64,000 nt of DNA from Glebionis coronaria (Eukaryota; Streptophyta; Magnoliopsida; Asterales; Asteraceae). Below are positions 32,009-44,139 of the stretch, one piece after another. Position numbers and translations under genes: made by a program. Numbering within the stretch: the stretch's first letter is position 1; each line of letters begins with the position of its first letter. Below the pieces are notes generated by a model. The model worked only from the letters and a program-made list of their open reading frames with translations, made no database searches and had not been told where the DNA came from. Location of the stretch: contig CM046875.1 in NCBI GenBank assembly GCA_025667525.1, positions 122,192,340-122,256,339 of the forward strand, written 5' to 3'.

Positions 32009-35000
32009 AAGGCTCAAGAAGCTTCCAATTCCGCTTCGGTTAAAGCGGTTGCTAAGAGTTGTTTATCTTGTGGGGGAGCTCATGATCTTTCCGAGTGCAT
32101 TACCGCGGATGGTAACACTTCGAGTGCTTATGTAGCAACGGGAACTTACAACCAAAACGGCCAAGGTTCCCGCCAAAATCAAGCTCCACCCAATCAAAAT
32201 GCTAATAATTATCGAAACAACAACCAAGGTAATTACCAAGGCAACACACACAATTACAACAAAGGGAATTATCAAAGTGGGAATGGACAAATCTCTAATC
32301 AAAACCAAAACCGTGATTTTCAAAACACTACACAAGGTTTTCAAAATGCTCACACGAAAAATTTGCAAGGAGAATTTTTGGATTATGCAAAAGCAAATGA
32401 TGCTAAATTTGATAATATGCAACGTGAGATGATTAGCTTAAGGTCTGAGTTGAAAAACGAGCTTAAAAATGAACTTGCTAATGAACTTAAAACTCATGCA
32501 AACAAAATGGAAGGAAATGTCCAACGTCTTCAACAAAACCAACAAAAGATGGAATTAGGACAACATGAGATTAAGCAAGAGTTATTGAAAGCGGATGCTA
32601 GGCAATCAAAATTTGAGGACCGAATGGCTAAGATGTTTGAAGCAATCATGTGTAAGCCCTCTTCTTCGGGTGGTCTTCCTAGTGATACCATTGCAAACCC
32701 GAAGGGAGAATTGAAGGTTGTTGCTACACGAAGTGGCAAAACTTTCAAAGAACCAATCTCTCGTCCAAGTACTTCTACGGAGAAGGAAATCGAGAAAGAA
32801 CCCGAGGTGATGGTCGAAAAGGAGAACATTACAATCCCACGAAGTACCGCTCAAACCACACCTACGGTTGAACCTATACCAATTGTGGAACCCGAGTTTC
32901 CAAGGCCGTTGCCTAATGACCAACCCACACCACCTTTACCCTACCCTTCAAGACGAAACAAAGAGAAGTTGCAAGAACGTAACAAACAACAAATCGAGCT
33001 TTTTATAAAAATGTTTCAACAAGTGCATTTTGATGTGAGTTTAGCCGACGCGTTGTTATATATGCCTCGTTTCGCTTCCACTTTTAAAAGTATGATGAGC
33101 GATAAGGAAAAGCTTTCAAAGCTTGCTAATTGTTCTTCGGTTTATCTTAACCGCATACCGGAAAAAGTTGGTAATCCCGGAAAGTTTCTCATTCCTTGTG
33201 ACATACAAGATATGAAAGAATGCCTCGCCTTGGCCGATCTTGGTGCGAGCATTAATTTGATGCCATTTTCCATTTGGAAATCGCTTTCGCTTCCGGCTCT
33301 CATTCCTTCGAACATGTCCATCGAGATGGCCGATCATTCTACGATTATGGCATGTGGAATAGCCGAAGATGTTTTCGTGAAAGTGGGGAAGTTCTACTAT
33401 CCCGTTGATTTTATAGTAGTTGACATCCCCGCGGATCCTCAAGTTCCTCTAATTTTAGGTCGTTCATTTTTAGACACTTCGAGATCCCTTATCGATGTTC
33501 ATGCGAGAACTATCACTTTGAGATTCAACGAAGAGGAACTTGTTATAAACGCTACTCAAAACTCGAAACCTTCTCATGTTTATGCAATCGCTACCATCAA
33601 TCACATTGACATCGTTGATGTGGTTTGCGATGAATTTTCACAAGAAGTGTTAGGTTTTTTCGATAGCTCGTCAAGTGGCAATCCCACTATTTTGGATCCG
33701 ATTCTTGCTAATTCCACACCAAATCTCACTCTATTCCAAGGAGGCGATTTCACTTCAAATGAAATCGACAATGAAGATGAGGTGTTGATTAGTGATGATA
33801 TTTCTATTCCACCATTTCTTCCGCCGATGGGAGTTATGAGTGTTGAAACAAAATCTTCAATCGAGGAACCGCCTATCCTTGAATTGAAAGATCTTCCTTC
33901 TCACCTTGAATATGCATTCTTGGAAGGTGATGAAAAGTTGCCGGTTATTATTGCAAAAGATCTTGCTAATGATGAAAAAACCGAGCTCTTGAAAGTTCTT
34001 AAGGCTCACAAAGGGGCAATTGCGTGGAAAATTTCCGACATTAAGGGTATTGACCCAAAATTTTGTACTCACAAGATTTTAATGGAGGAGGACTACAAAC
34101 CCGCAATTCAAAGTCAAAGAAGGGTGAATCCCAAAATTCACGATGTCATTAAAAAGGAGGTCCTTAAACTCCTTGACGCGGGAATGATTTATCCTATATC
34201 CGATAGCCCATGGGTGAGCCCAATTCATTGTGTCCCTAAAAAGGGAGGAATGACCGTTGTGCCTAATGAAAACAACGAGTTAATTCCCACTCGTGTTGTG
34301 ACCGGTTGGAGGGTGTGTATTGACTACCGAAAGTTAAATAACGCCACTCGTAAAGACCACTTTCCTTTGCCCTTCATGGATCAAATGTTGGAGCGACTTG
34401 CGGGAAATGAATTCTATTGCTTTTTAGATGGTTTTTCCGGTTACTTTCAAATCCCTATCGACCCTCGTGATCAAGAGAAGACTACGTTTACGTGTCCTTA
34501 TGGAACGTTTGCTTACCGTAGGATGCCTTTCGGACTTTGTAATGCACCCGGTACGTTTCAACGGTGTATGATGGCGATTTTTCACGATATGATCGAGAAG
34601 TCGATGGAAGTGTTTATGGATGACTTTTCGGTGTTTGGTAATTCGTTCACGTCATGTTTATCTAATCTCGAACAAATGTTAAAACGTTGTGAAGAAACCA
34701 ATCTTGTGCTTAATTGGGAAAAATGTCATTTCATGTGCAAACAAGGAATCGTCTTAGGACATAAGGTGTCGAAGGCGGGGATTGAGGTCGATAAAGCTAA
34801 GGTAGACGTCATCGCCAAGTTGCCTCATCCCAAAACCGTTAAGGGAGTTCGTAGTTTCCTAGGCCACGCGGGCTTTTATCGTCGTTTCATCAAGGACTTT
34901 TCGAAGATTTCTCGTCCTATGACACACCTTCTCGAGAAGGATGCTCCTTTTAACTTTAATGAGGATTGTGTTAAGGCTTTCGAGACTCTAAAAAGGAAAC

Positions 35001-36787
35001 TTACCGAAGCTCCCATTCTTGTTGCTCCTAATTGGGAATTACCCTTTGAAATCATGTGCGATGCAAGTGATTATGCTATAGGGGCCGTCTTAGGGCAACG
35101 TTATGACAAGCATTTCCGTCCTATCCACTATGCTAGTAAGACGATGACCGAGGCTCAATTAAAGTACACCACAACGGAAAAGGAATTCCTTGCCGTGGTC
35201 TATGCTTTTGAGAAATTCCGACCTTATCTCGTCTTAACTAAAAGCATCGTGTATACCGACCATTCGGCTATCAAGTATCTCTTAGCTAAGCAAGATGCTA
35301 AGCCGAGATTGCTTCGTTGGATGCTCCTCCTCCAAGAATTTGATGTCACCGTGCTTGACAAAAAAGGAGCCGAGAATCTAGCGGCCGATCATCTCTCTCG
35401 TCTAGAAGATCCTCACAAAGATGTTTTCGAGAACAAGGAAATTACCGAAACATTTCCTCTTGAGACTCTCGGTGTAGTGAATTCTAAAGACACCACCCCA
35501 TGGTTTGCCGACATTGCAAATTACCATGCGGGCAATTTCATAATCAAGGGTATGACGACACAACAAAAACGAAAATTCTTTCGTGACGTCAAGTTCTATT
35601 TTTGGGACGACCCTTATCTCTTTCGGATTTGTGCGGATCAACTCGTTCGACGTTGTGTGTTTGGTACCGAAGCTTCTAATATCCTTAGAGCTTGTCACGA
35701 GGGACCCACGGGTGGTCACCACGGTGCTAATCTCACGGCTAAGAAAGTGTTCGATGCCGGTTTCTTTTGGCCTTCTATCTATCGTGATGCACACGCACTT
35801 GTGAAGTCGTGTGATTCGTGCCAACGTCAAGGAAAATCGTCTCAACGTGATGAAATGCCGCAAAATATAATTCAAGTGTGTGAGATTTTCGACATATGGG
35901 GAATAGAATTTATAGGGCCGTTCCCATCGTCTCATGGCAACAAATATATCCTCGTCGCGGTGGACTACCTTTCTAAGTGGGTGGAAGCTAAGGCTTTGCC
36001 TACTAATGATGCTCGTGTGGTAGTGAAGTTTTTGAAGCAACTATTCTCTCGGTTCGGAACCCCTCGTGCTATTATAAGCGATCGTGGAACCCATTTTTGT
36101 AATGACCAATTCGAAAAGGTTCTAAAGAAATATGGGGTTACACATCGTCTTTCTACGGCTTATCACCCGCAAACGAGTGGGCAAGTCGAGGTTTCGAACC
36201 GAGCTTTGAAAAGGATTTTAGAGAGGTCAATTGGAGAAAACCGTGCTTCGTGGTCCGACAAACTCGATGACGCTTTATGGGCCTTTAGGACCGCTTATAA
36301 GACACCTATCGGTTGCACTCCTTATAAGTTAGTCTATGGGAAGAATTGTCATTTGCCCATTGAATTGGAGCATAAGGCATATTGGGCCCTTAAGCATGCT
36401 AATTTTGACTTGAAGACCGCGGGAGATCACCGGAAAATACAATTGAATGAATTGGATGAATTAAGGGATAATGCTTATGAAAATTCATTAATTTTTAAAG
36501 AAAAGACTAAAAAGTTTCATGATTCAAAGATTAAAAACCGGGTTTTTAACGTTGGTGATCAAGTGTTGCTTTTTAACTATCGTCTTAAGATATTTTCCGG
36601 GAAATTGAAATCTCGTTGGTCGGGTCCGTTCACCATTACACAAGTGTTTCCATATGGGACCATTGAGCTAGCTCAAGATGATGGTCCCAATTTCAAGGTG
36701 AATGGACATAGGCTTAAGCACTACTTTGGTGGGGAAATTCCTTCAATGGTTGCCCCCGACCAAGACACCTTCCCCAATGATAATTAA
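32009..36787 (+). CDS. Nucleocapsid and pol polyprotein of the Athila-type element
   Basis: Same frame as gag with no stop from 32009 to TAA at 36785-36787 (about 1592 codons). Order: CCHC knuckle [13 protein letters not shown] (near 32063-32101); Asn/Gln-rich and coiled-coil linker; protease with [10 protein letters not shown] at about 33236; RT with F-M-D-D at 34613-34624; RNase H from C-D-A-S-D-Y-A-I-G at about 35058; integrase with an HHCC zinc finger (C-D-S-C near 35812), V-D-Y-L-S-K-W, S-D-R-G-T-H-F and the Glu in S-G-Q-V-E-V-S-N-R. All catalytic residues I can check are present, so the enzyme set looks functional. Expression needs readthrough of the TAG, a revertant gag, or supply in trans. 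Confidence 0.93.
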   Translation, partial: KAQEASNSASVKAVAKSCLSCGGAHDLSECITADGNTSSAYVATGTYNQNGQGSRQNQAPPNQNANNYRNNNQGNYQGNTHNYNKGNYQSGNGQISNQNQNRDFQNTTQGFQNAHTKNLQGEFLDYAKANDAKFDNMQREMISLRSELKNELKNELANELKTHANKMEGNVQRLQQNQQKMELGQHEIKQELLKADARQSKFEDRMAKMFEAIMCKPSSSGGLPSDTIANPKGELKVVATRSGKTFKEPISRPSTSTEKEIEKEPEVMVEKENITIPRSTAQTTPTVEPIPIVEPEFPRPLPNDQPTPPLPYPSRRNKEKLQERNKQQIELFIKMFQQVHFDVSLADALLYMPRFASTFKSMMSDKEKLSKLANCSSVYLNRIPEKVGNPGKFLIPCDIQDMKECLALADLGASINLMPFSIWKSLSLPALIPSNMSIEMADHSTIMACGIAEDVFVKVGKFYYPVDFIVVDIPADPQVPLILGRSFLDTSRSLIDVHARTITLRFNEEELVINATQNSKPSHVYAIATINHIDIVDVVCDEFSQEVLGFFDSSSSGNPTILDPILANSTPNLTLFQGGDFTSNEIDNEDEVLISDDISIPPFLPPMGVMSVETKSSIEEPPILELKDLPSHLEYAFLEGDEKLPVIIAKDLANDEKTELLKVLKAHKGAIAWKISDIKGIDPKFCTHKILMEEDYKPAIQSQRRVNPKIHDVIKKEVLKLLDAGMIYPISDSPWVSPIHCVPKKGGMTVVPNENNELIPTRVVTGWRVCIDYRKLNNATRKDHFPLPFMDQMLERLAGNEFYCFLDGFSGYFQIPIDPRDQEKTTFTCPYGTFAYRRMPFGLCNAPGTFQRCMMAIFHDMIEKSMEVFMDDFSVFGNSFTSCLSNLEQMLKRCEETNLVLNWEKCHFMCKQGIVLGHKVSKAGIEVDKAKVDVIAKLPHPKTVKGVRSFLGHAGFYRRFIKDFSKISRPMTHLLEKDAPFNFNEDCVKAFETLKRKLTEAPILVAPNWELPFEIMCDASDYAIGAVLGQRYDKHFRPIHYASKTMTEAQLKYTTTEKEFLAVVYAFEKFRPYLVLTKSIVYTDHSAIKYLLAKQDAKPRLLRWMLLLQEFDVTVLDKKGAENLAADHLSRLEDPHKDVFENKEITETFPLETLGVVNSKDTTPWFADIANYHAGNFIIKGMTTQQKRKFFRDVKFYFWDDPYLFRICADQLVRRCVFGTEASNILRACHEGPTGGHHGANLTAKKVFDAGFFWPSIYRDAHALVKSCDSCQRQGKSSQRDEMPQNIIQVCEIFDIWGIEFIGPFPSSHGNKYILVAVDYLSKWVEAKALPTNDARVVVKFLKQLFSRFGTPRAIISDRGTHFCNDQFEKVLKKYGVTHRLSTAYHPQTSGQVEVSNRALKRILERSIGENRASWSDKLDDALWAFRTAYKTPIGCTPYKLVYGKNCHLPIELEHKAYWALKHANFDLKTAGDHRKIQLNELDELRDNAYENSLIFKEKTKKFHDSKIKNRVFNVGDQVLLFNYRLKIFSGKLKSRWSGPFTITQVFPYGTIELAQDDGPNFKVNGHRLKHYFGGEIPSMVAPDQDTFPNDN

Positions 36788-38946
36788 CATTGAGGGGATC
36801 GAGTCGAGCTCATGACTCGGTAATCAAAAACGAGGTGCCTCGTGGGGGAGATCCCATGCTTATCCTTTATATTCACTAATAAGGGGACTTGTACCCTTCC
36901 AACTCGTTGTCTCGTGGTTGTTTGTGATTGTGTTATCTAGATCATCATCATCATCTGCGATTGAAGACTCTCGTGTTCGTTTACGTGAGCCTCCATCGTT
37001 CGTTTAAAGAAATTTTTCACGATTCCATGACATATCCTTTATTGTTCTAACAATTATCTTTTAGCATAATTAATAAACGGCTTTAGATATATTGTTGATC
37101 ACCCTTTCCATGCTAGATCCTAAGCATTCGACTCTTCGTCTCTAGTATGGGGGTGCTCCACCTTTAGACTCGAAACATTGAGGACAATGTTTACTTTTAG
37201 TATGGGGGGGTGAATAGATACTTGCTTTGCTACGCCCTCACGTTTTCCAACTTTCAATATTTTGTTTTGCTAATAAGGCTAAAAATGGCCAAATTTTAAA
37301 ATTTTTCTTAGTTTTCATAAGTGTTTTTAAGACACGAATGTATATTTTCCGATGGGTAGAATAAGAGTTAATTTTTGACTTGATGGGCATTTGGAGCCAT
37401 TTACATTCCTTAACCCGCTCAATTCAAGTTTTGCTAGACTTTTATATAGGGAGCTTTAAAACGCGAAAGTCTTAATTCATTCGGGTTAAGAACAAGAACT
37501 TTTCGCAAGTTCCTATAATTGATTCTAGAAAGTCACTTATCAAGGGAACTTTAAAACGCATTCTCTAAACTTGAAAAAGTCCAAGAAAGTGCAAGATCCT
37601 ATAGGTGGCTTGAAAACCCAAAGCTTTGATTTGATATAGTCTTAATGAAAGCTAATCCAAATTTGGCTTAATTTTGACTTGCATGGCTAAGTATTCACGA
37701 GTCTCTTTAATTAGAGGTCTTTATATAGTGAAGAACGAGAAATGATAGAGTTAGACAAGTGATCATGCTAAACGTAGAACATGAAAGTGTTCTTTCAAAA
37801 ACTCATATGTTTTTAATTGTGGCTTTTTCTTCCCATAAGATCAATGCATTAGGAATAAATCATAATTGCAATAAGTAAGGTCGTACGATTTGAAAGGTTA
37901 CTTAGCTTCTAGCACAAGATCGTTTAAAAGTTGCTCGGGGTTGAATAGAGTTCATAGCCAAGGCATAACTTATTGAAGCGGGACGCGAAGATTGGCGATA
38001 ATCCAAAAAGGCCCTAACAAGGCATGAGGAGCTCTATTTTTGCTAAAGATCCAAAGATGATGTGAAGTATCATTGTTCCTAAATCAATATGAAGGATCGA
38101 GACACACGACGAGAAGCAATTACTCCCCTAAAGAATGGAGAAAGTCTATCCAAAAAGACCCTTACAAGGTATGAGGATAAATATATCCAAGTCCGAAAAG
38201 GAGGCGGATCGTTGTATATCAAAATCCAAAGTAAAGATTGAAGAAAAATGATGAAGTCGTGGTCCTATATGAAGAATCTCTCAAAAACGTCAAGTGAAGA
38301 AATTCCAAATATATGAAGAGAAGACCATAATTTCAAGAACGTCTTCCCAAGATTTGAAGTATGAAGTACATGCCAAATATCGGTCCAAGAAAGGTCTCAA
38401 ATCGTGAAACGAGTTATGCCAAGATATGAACTTAAGGAGATACACGAGAAGCCGTTTTAAAAGATTTTGTCCTTCGGCTAACTACAATCAAATCGTGCTA
38501 CTTTGCTTTCGGACTAATAACTACTCAAATAAGTCAATATGAATCACTTGTGATCCATGACAAATAGATAAAAAATGCTAGTAACCCATTTCCTTTTATA
38601 ATAACTAGGATTGCGGGGAGAAAAAGTATTACACAATTTGGACGTATGAGTAGTGTTAGCATTGTGACTTGTACCAACAATGATCTTGTTTTTGCACTTA
38701 GCATGGAATGTATGACAATCAAGGATGACGAAATTTACTCTAAGGGACATTAACTTGTTTCTATTCTTTGACCCTAAAAGTCACATTTTGGTGATGAAAA
38801 TCATACATTATGTCTTTACACATTCTCGTAGTATGTTGCAAGTCTTTTACTCTTCAAAAAAGGTTAATAAAATTGAATTTTGGTGATGCTTAGATACTTT
38901 ATTCTAGCATTGCGTGAGGGCACGGCAATGGCTTAGTATGGGGGAG
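36788..38946 (+). other. Non-coding 3' region of the Athila-type element
   Basis: About 2.1 kb with no env-like ORF. It begins with the stem CGAGTC/GACTCG (36800-36819). TAGTATGGGGG occurs at 37143-37153, an AACATTG/CAATGTT inverted repeat is at 37174-37191, and TTTAGTATGGGGGGG is at 37196-37210. The part from about 37430 to 38520 is shared in reverse orientation with 13090-14060 of the RT-less element and contains a phrase with CCAAAAAG and ACAAGG twice (near 38005 and 38152). Confidence 0.85.
38934..38946 (+). promoter_or_regulatory. Polypurine tract of the Athila-type element
   Basis: TAGTATGGGGGAG ends directly at the 3' LTR TGATGAG. Two related internal tracts are at 37143-37153 and 37196-37210. 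Confidence 0.85.
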
Positions 38947-41900
38947 TGATGAGATGGCATTTATACATGATCTCATCGTTCTTTTCGGGCTTTTAATGCA
39001 CTAAAATGTCATAAAATACCATGTATATGCTTGTGTTTGTTTACTTGTGTATTTTAGGTATGGATATCGTGAAAAAGACAAAAGATCACAAGATACAAGG
39101 AAAAACGGACACGAGAAACGAAGCCATACAAAGAACCGGGCCCTAATCATGGAATTTTCATCAAATACCCTTGAAGATTTGAAGACAAACAAGATTGATC
39201 CTCCATTAATGAAGAAATGACACTTAAAACCCTTGTATATTAATAATTACAAGTTTGGTCCCTTAAGTTTGTCAAAATTGCAAAGAGGTCCTTCAACTTT
39301 GAAGAAATGGCAAGATTAGTCCCTCAACAATTTCAAATTGTCAATTATGGTCCCTCATGAAGTCAAAGTTATAAGGAAGACCTTTGAAGATCAAGATTGT
39401 CCAAGTTCAGTCCCTGAATTATCCAAAAACATCAAAAACAACCCTTTGATAGCCTTTTTCCAAAGTTGGTGCCAAAAGTGACAAGCCTTGAAAGATATTA
39501 ACAAAGCAAACACATTTCTAGGGCTGAAAACTTGTTTTGCCAAAAAAATCAAAACACAAGGACCAAAGGTGCACACTCAAACATTCAAACACAAAAAACG
39601 CGCCTAACACATGTGTTTCCCCCAAAATCGGATCTACAGAGTTACTGTACATCTTTTACACGCCCAGAATTTACCTCCACTTAACCTTCGGTAAAATTCA
39701 ATTAAACCTGCACACACTTGATTCACACCCACCAAAACCCATCCCACTCCTAAAATCCCCAATCCCACGCGTGTGGACCCTACCCCCAATTCCCCTCTCA
39801 ACCAATCACATCACACCTTGTCCTCCAAGGCATGTGACGTGTCCCAAATCAATGGCTGATGTTTATTGCTTACTCACAACGCAAGAATAAACGTCCAGGA
39901 TCAAAATGTGACAACTCATACCTCAAAACCGTCAAGGGCATTTTAGAGATTTCTAGTGATTAGGGTTTTGATTTTAAGAGCCTAGAATGTTCATTAGACT
40001 AGTATAAAAGGAGACTCCAGTCTGTGGATGTCCCTTGTTCCAGTTTTAAAGCTTTGCACATGTAATTCCTTTTTTATGAAATAAAAGTTTGGTTTTTGTT
40101 TTAAAACAAGTATAATTCCTTTTTAGGTTTATAAAAAGTTGTGTGATGTGTATAAGCTTGATTCTGAGTTCCATTTTGTATTTGGTTAAGTAACTTTGAT
40201 TTTCAAAGTTATTTAAAGGTTTCTGAAAATTTGAGATTCTTGGTAAGAATCTGTTTCAGGATTTGATGTTAAGAGGTTTCATTTGTTAGTGATATAGGGT
40301 TTTGAAAACGTTTTAAGAAGTCTTAAAAGGTTTTGGATAGGATTTAAGAAGAGAGAAAAAAAAATCAGAAATATATCATTGCTTGTGTTTGTGTGTTCTT
40401 CTTTTGTTTTGATTTAAGCAGGTGTTTGAAGGATTGCTGTTGATTGATCTGCATGCACCCGGGTGCATAAGGAGGTGGTTATGCAACCACAAGGGCTTTG
40501 GATGTAAAGCCCTAAGGTAAAAGTTCTTTTACCTTGGTGAAATTTCAGGAAATATGAGGTTTATGTGATTTGTTGGATTAAGCTGCATAAGTGTGTTTAG
40601 ATTGTTGGATTTGTGTTCTTATGAGTTGGTATGAATGTTGGATGATCATTTGTTCAGTTTTCATAGGTGTTATTAGGTTTTGATTTGAAAAAAATTGGTT
40701 TTCAAAATATTAAAGGGTGTTTGGCTAAGTGATTTAGCAGGGTATATTCTTGATTTGAGCTTTCATAAGGTGTTAGAAGGTTGATAAAAGGATTAAGATA
40801 GGTTGTTAGTTAGTAGTAAGTAATTTTAGAACAAGTTGTGAGCTAGTTTGTGTGGTGAAAAAGTGAAACAAGTAAGCAAAAACTGCATTTCCACTTTCTG
40901 CTTGTATGTCATGAATTTGTGAGCCTTGATTCTTGAAATCTGTTTAGACTTAGGGTGTTTAAGGTTTGCAGTTTGATTGTGTACCATTTGGTGACTTTGT
41001 GTGCCTAATTTGGTAGGTTAAAGATCACTAGGGTGCTAGTTATTGGTTCATAAGCCACCAGACCTAGTCCATTTGTCTCAGAAACTTGCTAAGCCTTTGT
41101 GTGATTGATTTGTGATCATAGGTGTGTGCAAGGTGCTTATTTTAGCTTATTATTGCTTGTTACAGACTCCTTGTGCTTCAATAAGCACAAGGGTGCCTTT
41201 GTCCAAAGAAATCAACACCAAAGAAACACACTGCCAAGCTCCTCTTGGCAGCCTAATTACACCAAGTGAAAATCTTCACTTGAGTTCTTGCAAAGTACCA
41301 CCTGGTCACGTTTTTCTCCTTAAATTGGCTTAATCTTAAGTTAAAAAGGAAATTGGAGTGTGTTTAATAGCTTATTAAGGTCATAGATTGGTTTGGAAAG
41401 CAAAAAAATAAAAAAGAAAGAAATAGCAAAAAGATTGCCCGCAGCGGACTCGAACCCCAGACCTCTCGTAGGAGGGTTAGGAGCTCTACCACTGATCTAG
41501 ACATCTTTTTACGTTAGGGTTTGTTTTCAAGTGTTATTTAACACGTTTCTCTTTTGTTGGCTTAATTAAAAGCCGTGAGCAAATAAGCTCATTCCAGCTT
41601 ATTTGTTAAGCGTTTTTGCTTATTTTGATTTTTCCTAGGATCATATTAGTTATTAAGACTTTTCTAGCCATTTTTTATATTTTTCCTTTTATTAGATTAT
41701 TTTCTAGGATTTATTTAATATACGTTTTTTATAAAATCATTAAAAAATAGTAAAAATAGTTTTAATTTTCAGGAAAAATAGTTTTTAGCTTTTTAATAAA
41801 TATTTTGAGGTTTACATCTAATTTTGGTTTTATAAACTTTAATTTTTAATTTTATAATATTTTAAGGTTTTTCATAAACTTTAAACATTTTTATAAAATT

Positions 41901-42745
41901 ATTAAAAAGGGTTTAGGAGCTCTAATTTGTGTTTTTCTCTTAGTTATATTATTTAGGATTTTTGAGAATTTTTTAGAATTTATTTAGGAACTTTTTATTT
42001 TTCTTGATTATTTTAGTATTATTTTATTCCAAAATTTCAAAATTTTATTTTTCTTTATTTTCCATTTTTCCTAGGTTCCTTATCATTAATTAGGACTATT
42101 TCCATTTTTAGAATATTTTTATAGCTTTTAGATTTATTTTTATAATTAATTTAAGTTTAATTAGGTTTTAATCATTTTTAATCATTTTTAGAGTTTTAAA
42201 AATAGTTTTAATAGCTTTTAATTTTTAGAAAATTACTTTTTGGTCTTCTAATAATATAAGTTAAGTAATTATTCAATAAAATCATATTTTGGACTTTTGA
42301 ATTAGTTATATTTAATTTTAGGGCTTTAATTAGCATTTAAAATTAAATATTTAATTAATAAAAGGTTTTAAAATATCTTTGTTGGATTTTTGTCTTTATT
42401 TATATTATTTTAGACTTCTTTTTAGTCTTTTTAATTATTGATTTTGTTTTTGATCTTAGTATAATAATTTTTAATTTGGGTAGTTTTTCACGACTTTAAG
42501 TTTACGTCTTTTACGTTGTAGTTTAATTTTAACGTAACCGTCTTTTCATCTTCTCATCCCCATTCTTCTCAATATTAATCTCAAATAACTACAAGTTAAT
42601 TCACACACATATACCTCCTTGGGAAACGAACTTTCTCTCTCTTTAAGTGATTAAGGGTCATTACTTGTGGTTTTCCTAAATCACTCGTTAATACTTACCG
42701 CTATTTACGCTCTTTTCCTAAAGAGTAGTAAAAAGACTACAATCA
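38947..42745 (+). repeat. 3' LTR (3.8 kb) of the Athila-type element
   Basis: 3799 bp, essentially identical to 26570-30369: one single-base length difference in an A-run and about nine substitutions seen by eye. One difference makes the stem CCTTGTGCTT/AAGCACAAGG perfect in this copy (41169-41192), where the 5' LTR has a G-T pair. Confidence 0.95.
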
Positions 42746-42750
42746 GTCTA
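42746..42750. repeat. Target-site duplication GTCTA (right)
   Basis: Matches 26565-26569. Confidence 0.95.
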
Positions 42751-43290
42751 CAATGCCAAAGATAAGAAGAGTTCTTGTCAAACTTTCTCTTCTTACTCAT
42801 GCTAAAAACAGAATTATTATTATACTTGGATTCAATATCATGCATGTCTATTTCAAACACACCATTCACAGAAATTTCATTAAAATAGAAAATACCATTT
42901 TTCCAAACAGAAATTCCATTATTATCAGTAGTGTGAACGAATCCATTATTCAACAAACAAGAAAAGGAAATAACACCCCTAACAATTGTAGGTGCATAAT
43001 GACAATCATTTAAAATCAGTACTAAACCCGAAGGTAAAACTAAATTAAATGTTCCTATAGCTTCAACCGCTGCTTGTGCGCCATTGCCCAGTTGCAGAAA
43101 TTGTTCCCCATAGGATAGCTTCCTTTCCAGATTAAATCCCTGCAGCGTATTACAAATGTTAATACCGCATCCCGTATCATATACCTAGAAAAATTTAATT
43201 TGTATGTCAAATTGAATAATTCAATCATAAATAAAGTACCTGAAGCTGCAGCGCGATGCTCAGACTTCTTCCTTATTTCTCGCAATTCTT
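42751..43290 (-). pseudogene. Copia-C protease and pre-integrase region
   Basis: The minus strand encodes the copia aspartic protease with its active site in V-Y-D-T-G-C-G (near 43185), the V-L-P-S-G-L and Y-A-P-T-I-V-R-G-V-I-S-F-S-C-L blocks (43040-42960), then the GAG-pre-integrase segment ending in S-Y-L-W-H-C-R-L at the insertion point. An in-frame interruption lies near 43185-43200. The adjoining integrase continues at 26569. Confidence 0.8.
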
Positions 43291-43473
43291 CGAGGTAAAG
43301 AGGGAAATTTCTCTTCTCGTGACCACTTGCCTTGAAATGGTGACAAGTCTCATCCTTCTGAGATTTATTCTTCTTGACAAAGTTCTACTTAGGTTTCGAA
43401 TAAGTCGCAAATTGGTTGCCCTTATCACCATTGCCTTTGCCTTTCTTCTTGTTCGCTTGCGGTTTTGGCTTAC
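43291..43473 (-). pseudogene. Copia-C nucleocapsid with a mutated zinc knuckle
   Basis: A Lys-rich linker followed by C-H-H-F-K-A-S-G-H-E-K-R-N-F on the minus strand (about 43345-43305). The family pattern is C-x2-C-x4-H-x4-C. Here the second and last Cys are both Phe, so zinc cannot be held. A stop lies near 43390. Confidence 0.75.
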
Positions 43474-44139
43474 TCACTCTACCCTTTTGTATGGTAGTAC
43501 AGAAGGAGTAGAAGTAGATGCCTTGTCCTTTAACCCATTTTCATAGTCAATGAGCATTGCATGCAAATTATTAATTGTCTTCCCCGTGCAATGCATATTA
43601 TAGTTTCGAACAAAATCATCGAAGTCCTTGTTAAGAGACCTATTGATCAAGTTTATAGCCATATTATGATCATAGGGTTGTCCTAGTGGAATGAGTTGTT
43701 CCATATAACCCCTCATATCCATGTAATGGGCACTAACAGAATTTTCAGGAGCTTGCTTGCAGCTATGCAAAGCATCTACTAAGTTGTAGATCTCCATAGC
43801 TTGTGGCTTTTCAAACATAGCCTTGAGCTCATCAAGCATTCGCTTAGGTGAAAATAGCTCATACTTCTGTTGAAGTGGAGGAGCCATTTTTCCTAACATT
43901 AAGCCAGCCACCTCAGAGTGCTCCTTAATACTAGCAGCGTGTTCAAGCCTTTGCGCATCAGATGCTCCTTCAGCAAGATCCGTCGGGTAAGGAGTAGTCA
44001 AGATATCAATAGTACCCGCTACTCTCAAGACAATCCTTAGTGAGTAATACCAATCATTGAAGTTTGGCCCAGTAAGTTCAGGACGATAAAAGAAAGATTT
44101 GAACGCAGAACTTATAATATTATTGTCGGGTTGATCCAT
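43474..44139 (-). pseudogene. Copia-C gag
   Basis: Starts at the ATG ending at 44139 (M-D-Q-P-D-N-N). 221 codons open, covering the copia gag with L-T-G-P-N-F-N-D-W-Y, L-M-L-G-K-M-A-P-P-L-Q-Q, M-F-E-K-P-Q-A-M-E and M-R-G-Y-M-E-Q-L. The N-terminal domain is intact. The downstream nucleocapsid is broken (43291-43473), so I treat the gene as inactive. Confidence 0.82.

Larger units (their letters stand above)
26570..42745 (+). mobile_element. Near-intact Athila-type Ty3/gypsy retrotransposon
   Basis: 16,176 bp with LTRs of 3800 and 3799 bp (ends TGATGAGATGG and ACTACAATCA), target duplication GTCTA, tRNA-Asp primer site and gag-pol in one frame broken only by a TAG. Pol order is protease, reverse transcriptase, RNase H, integrase. 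The terminal polypurine tract is at 38934-38946. The LTR copies differ at about ten positions by my reading (under 0.3 percent), so it inserted recently. With a commonly used plant LTR rate near 1.3e-8 per site per year this would be around 0.1 million years, an inference only. There is no env-like ORF. Confidence 0.95.
20436..44139 (-). mobile_element. Copia-C: decayed Ty1/copia element split by two later insertions
   Basis: On the minus strand, gag (44139-43474), zinc knuckle and protease (43470-42980) and integrase N-terminus come first. They are followed by the interruption at 26570-42745, more integrase, the interruption at 24605-26289, then integrase core, reverse transcriptase, RNase H and a 3' LTR. 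Removing the two insertions rejoins the integrase reading frame exactly at both sites. No matching 5' LTR was found right of 44139, so that end is lost or replaced. There are several frameshifts and stops. Similar copia sequences are, from memory, abundant in Asteraceae. Confidence 0.82.

Noticed and set aside
35402..36040. 212-codon minus-strand frame inside pol
   Set aside because: Shadow of the RNase H and integrase coding region on the opposite strand.
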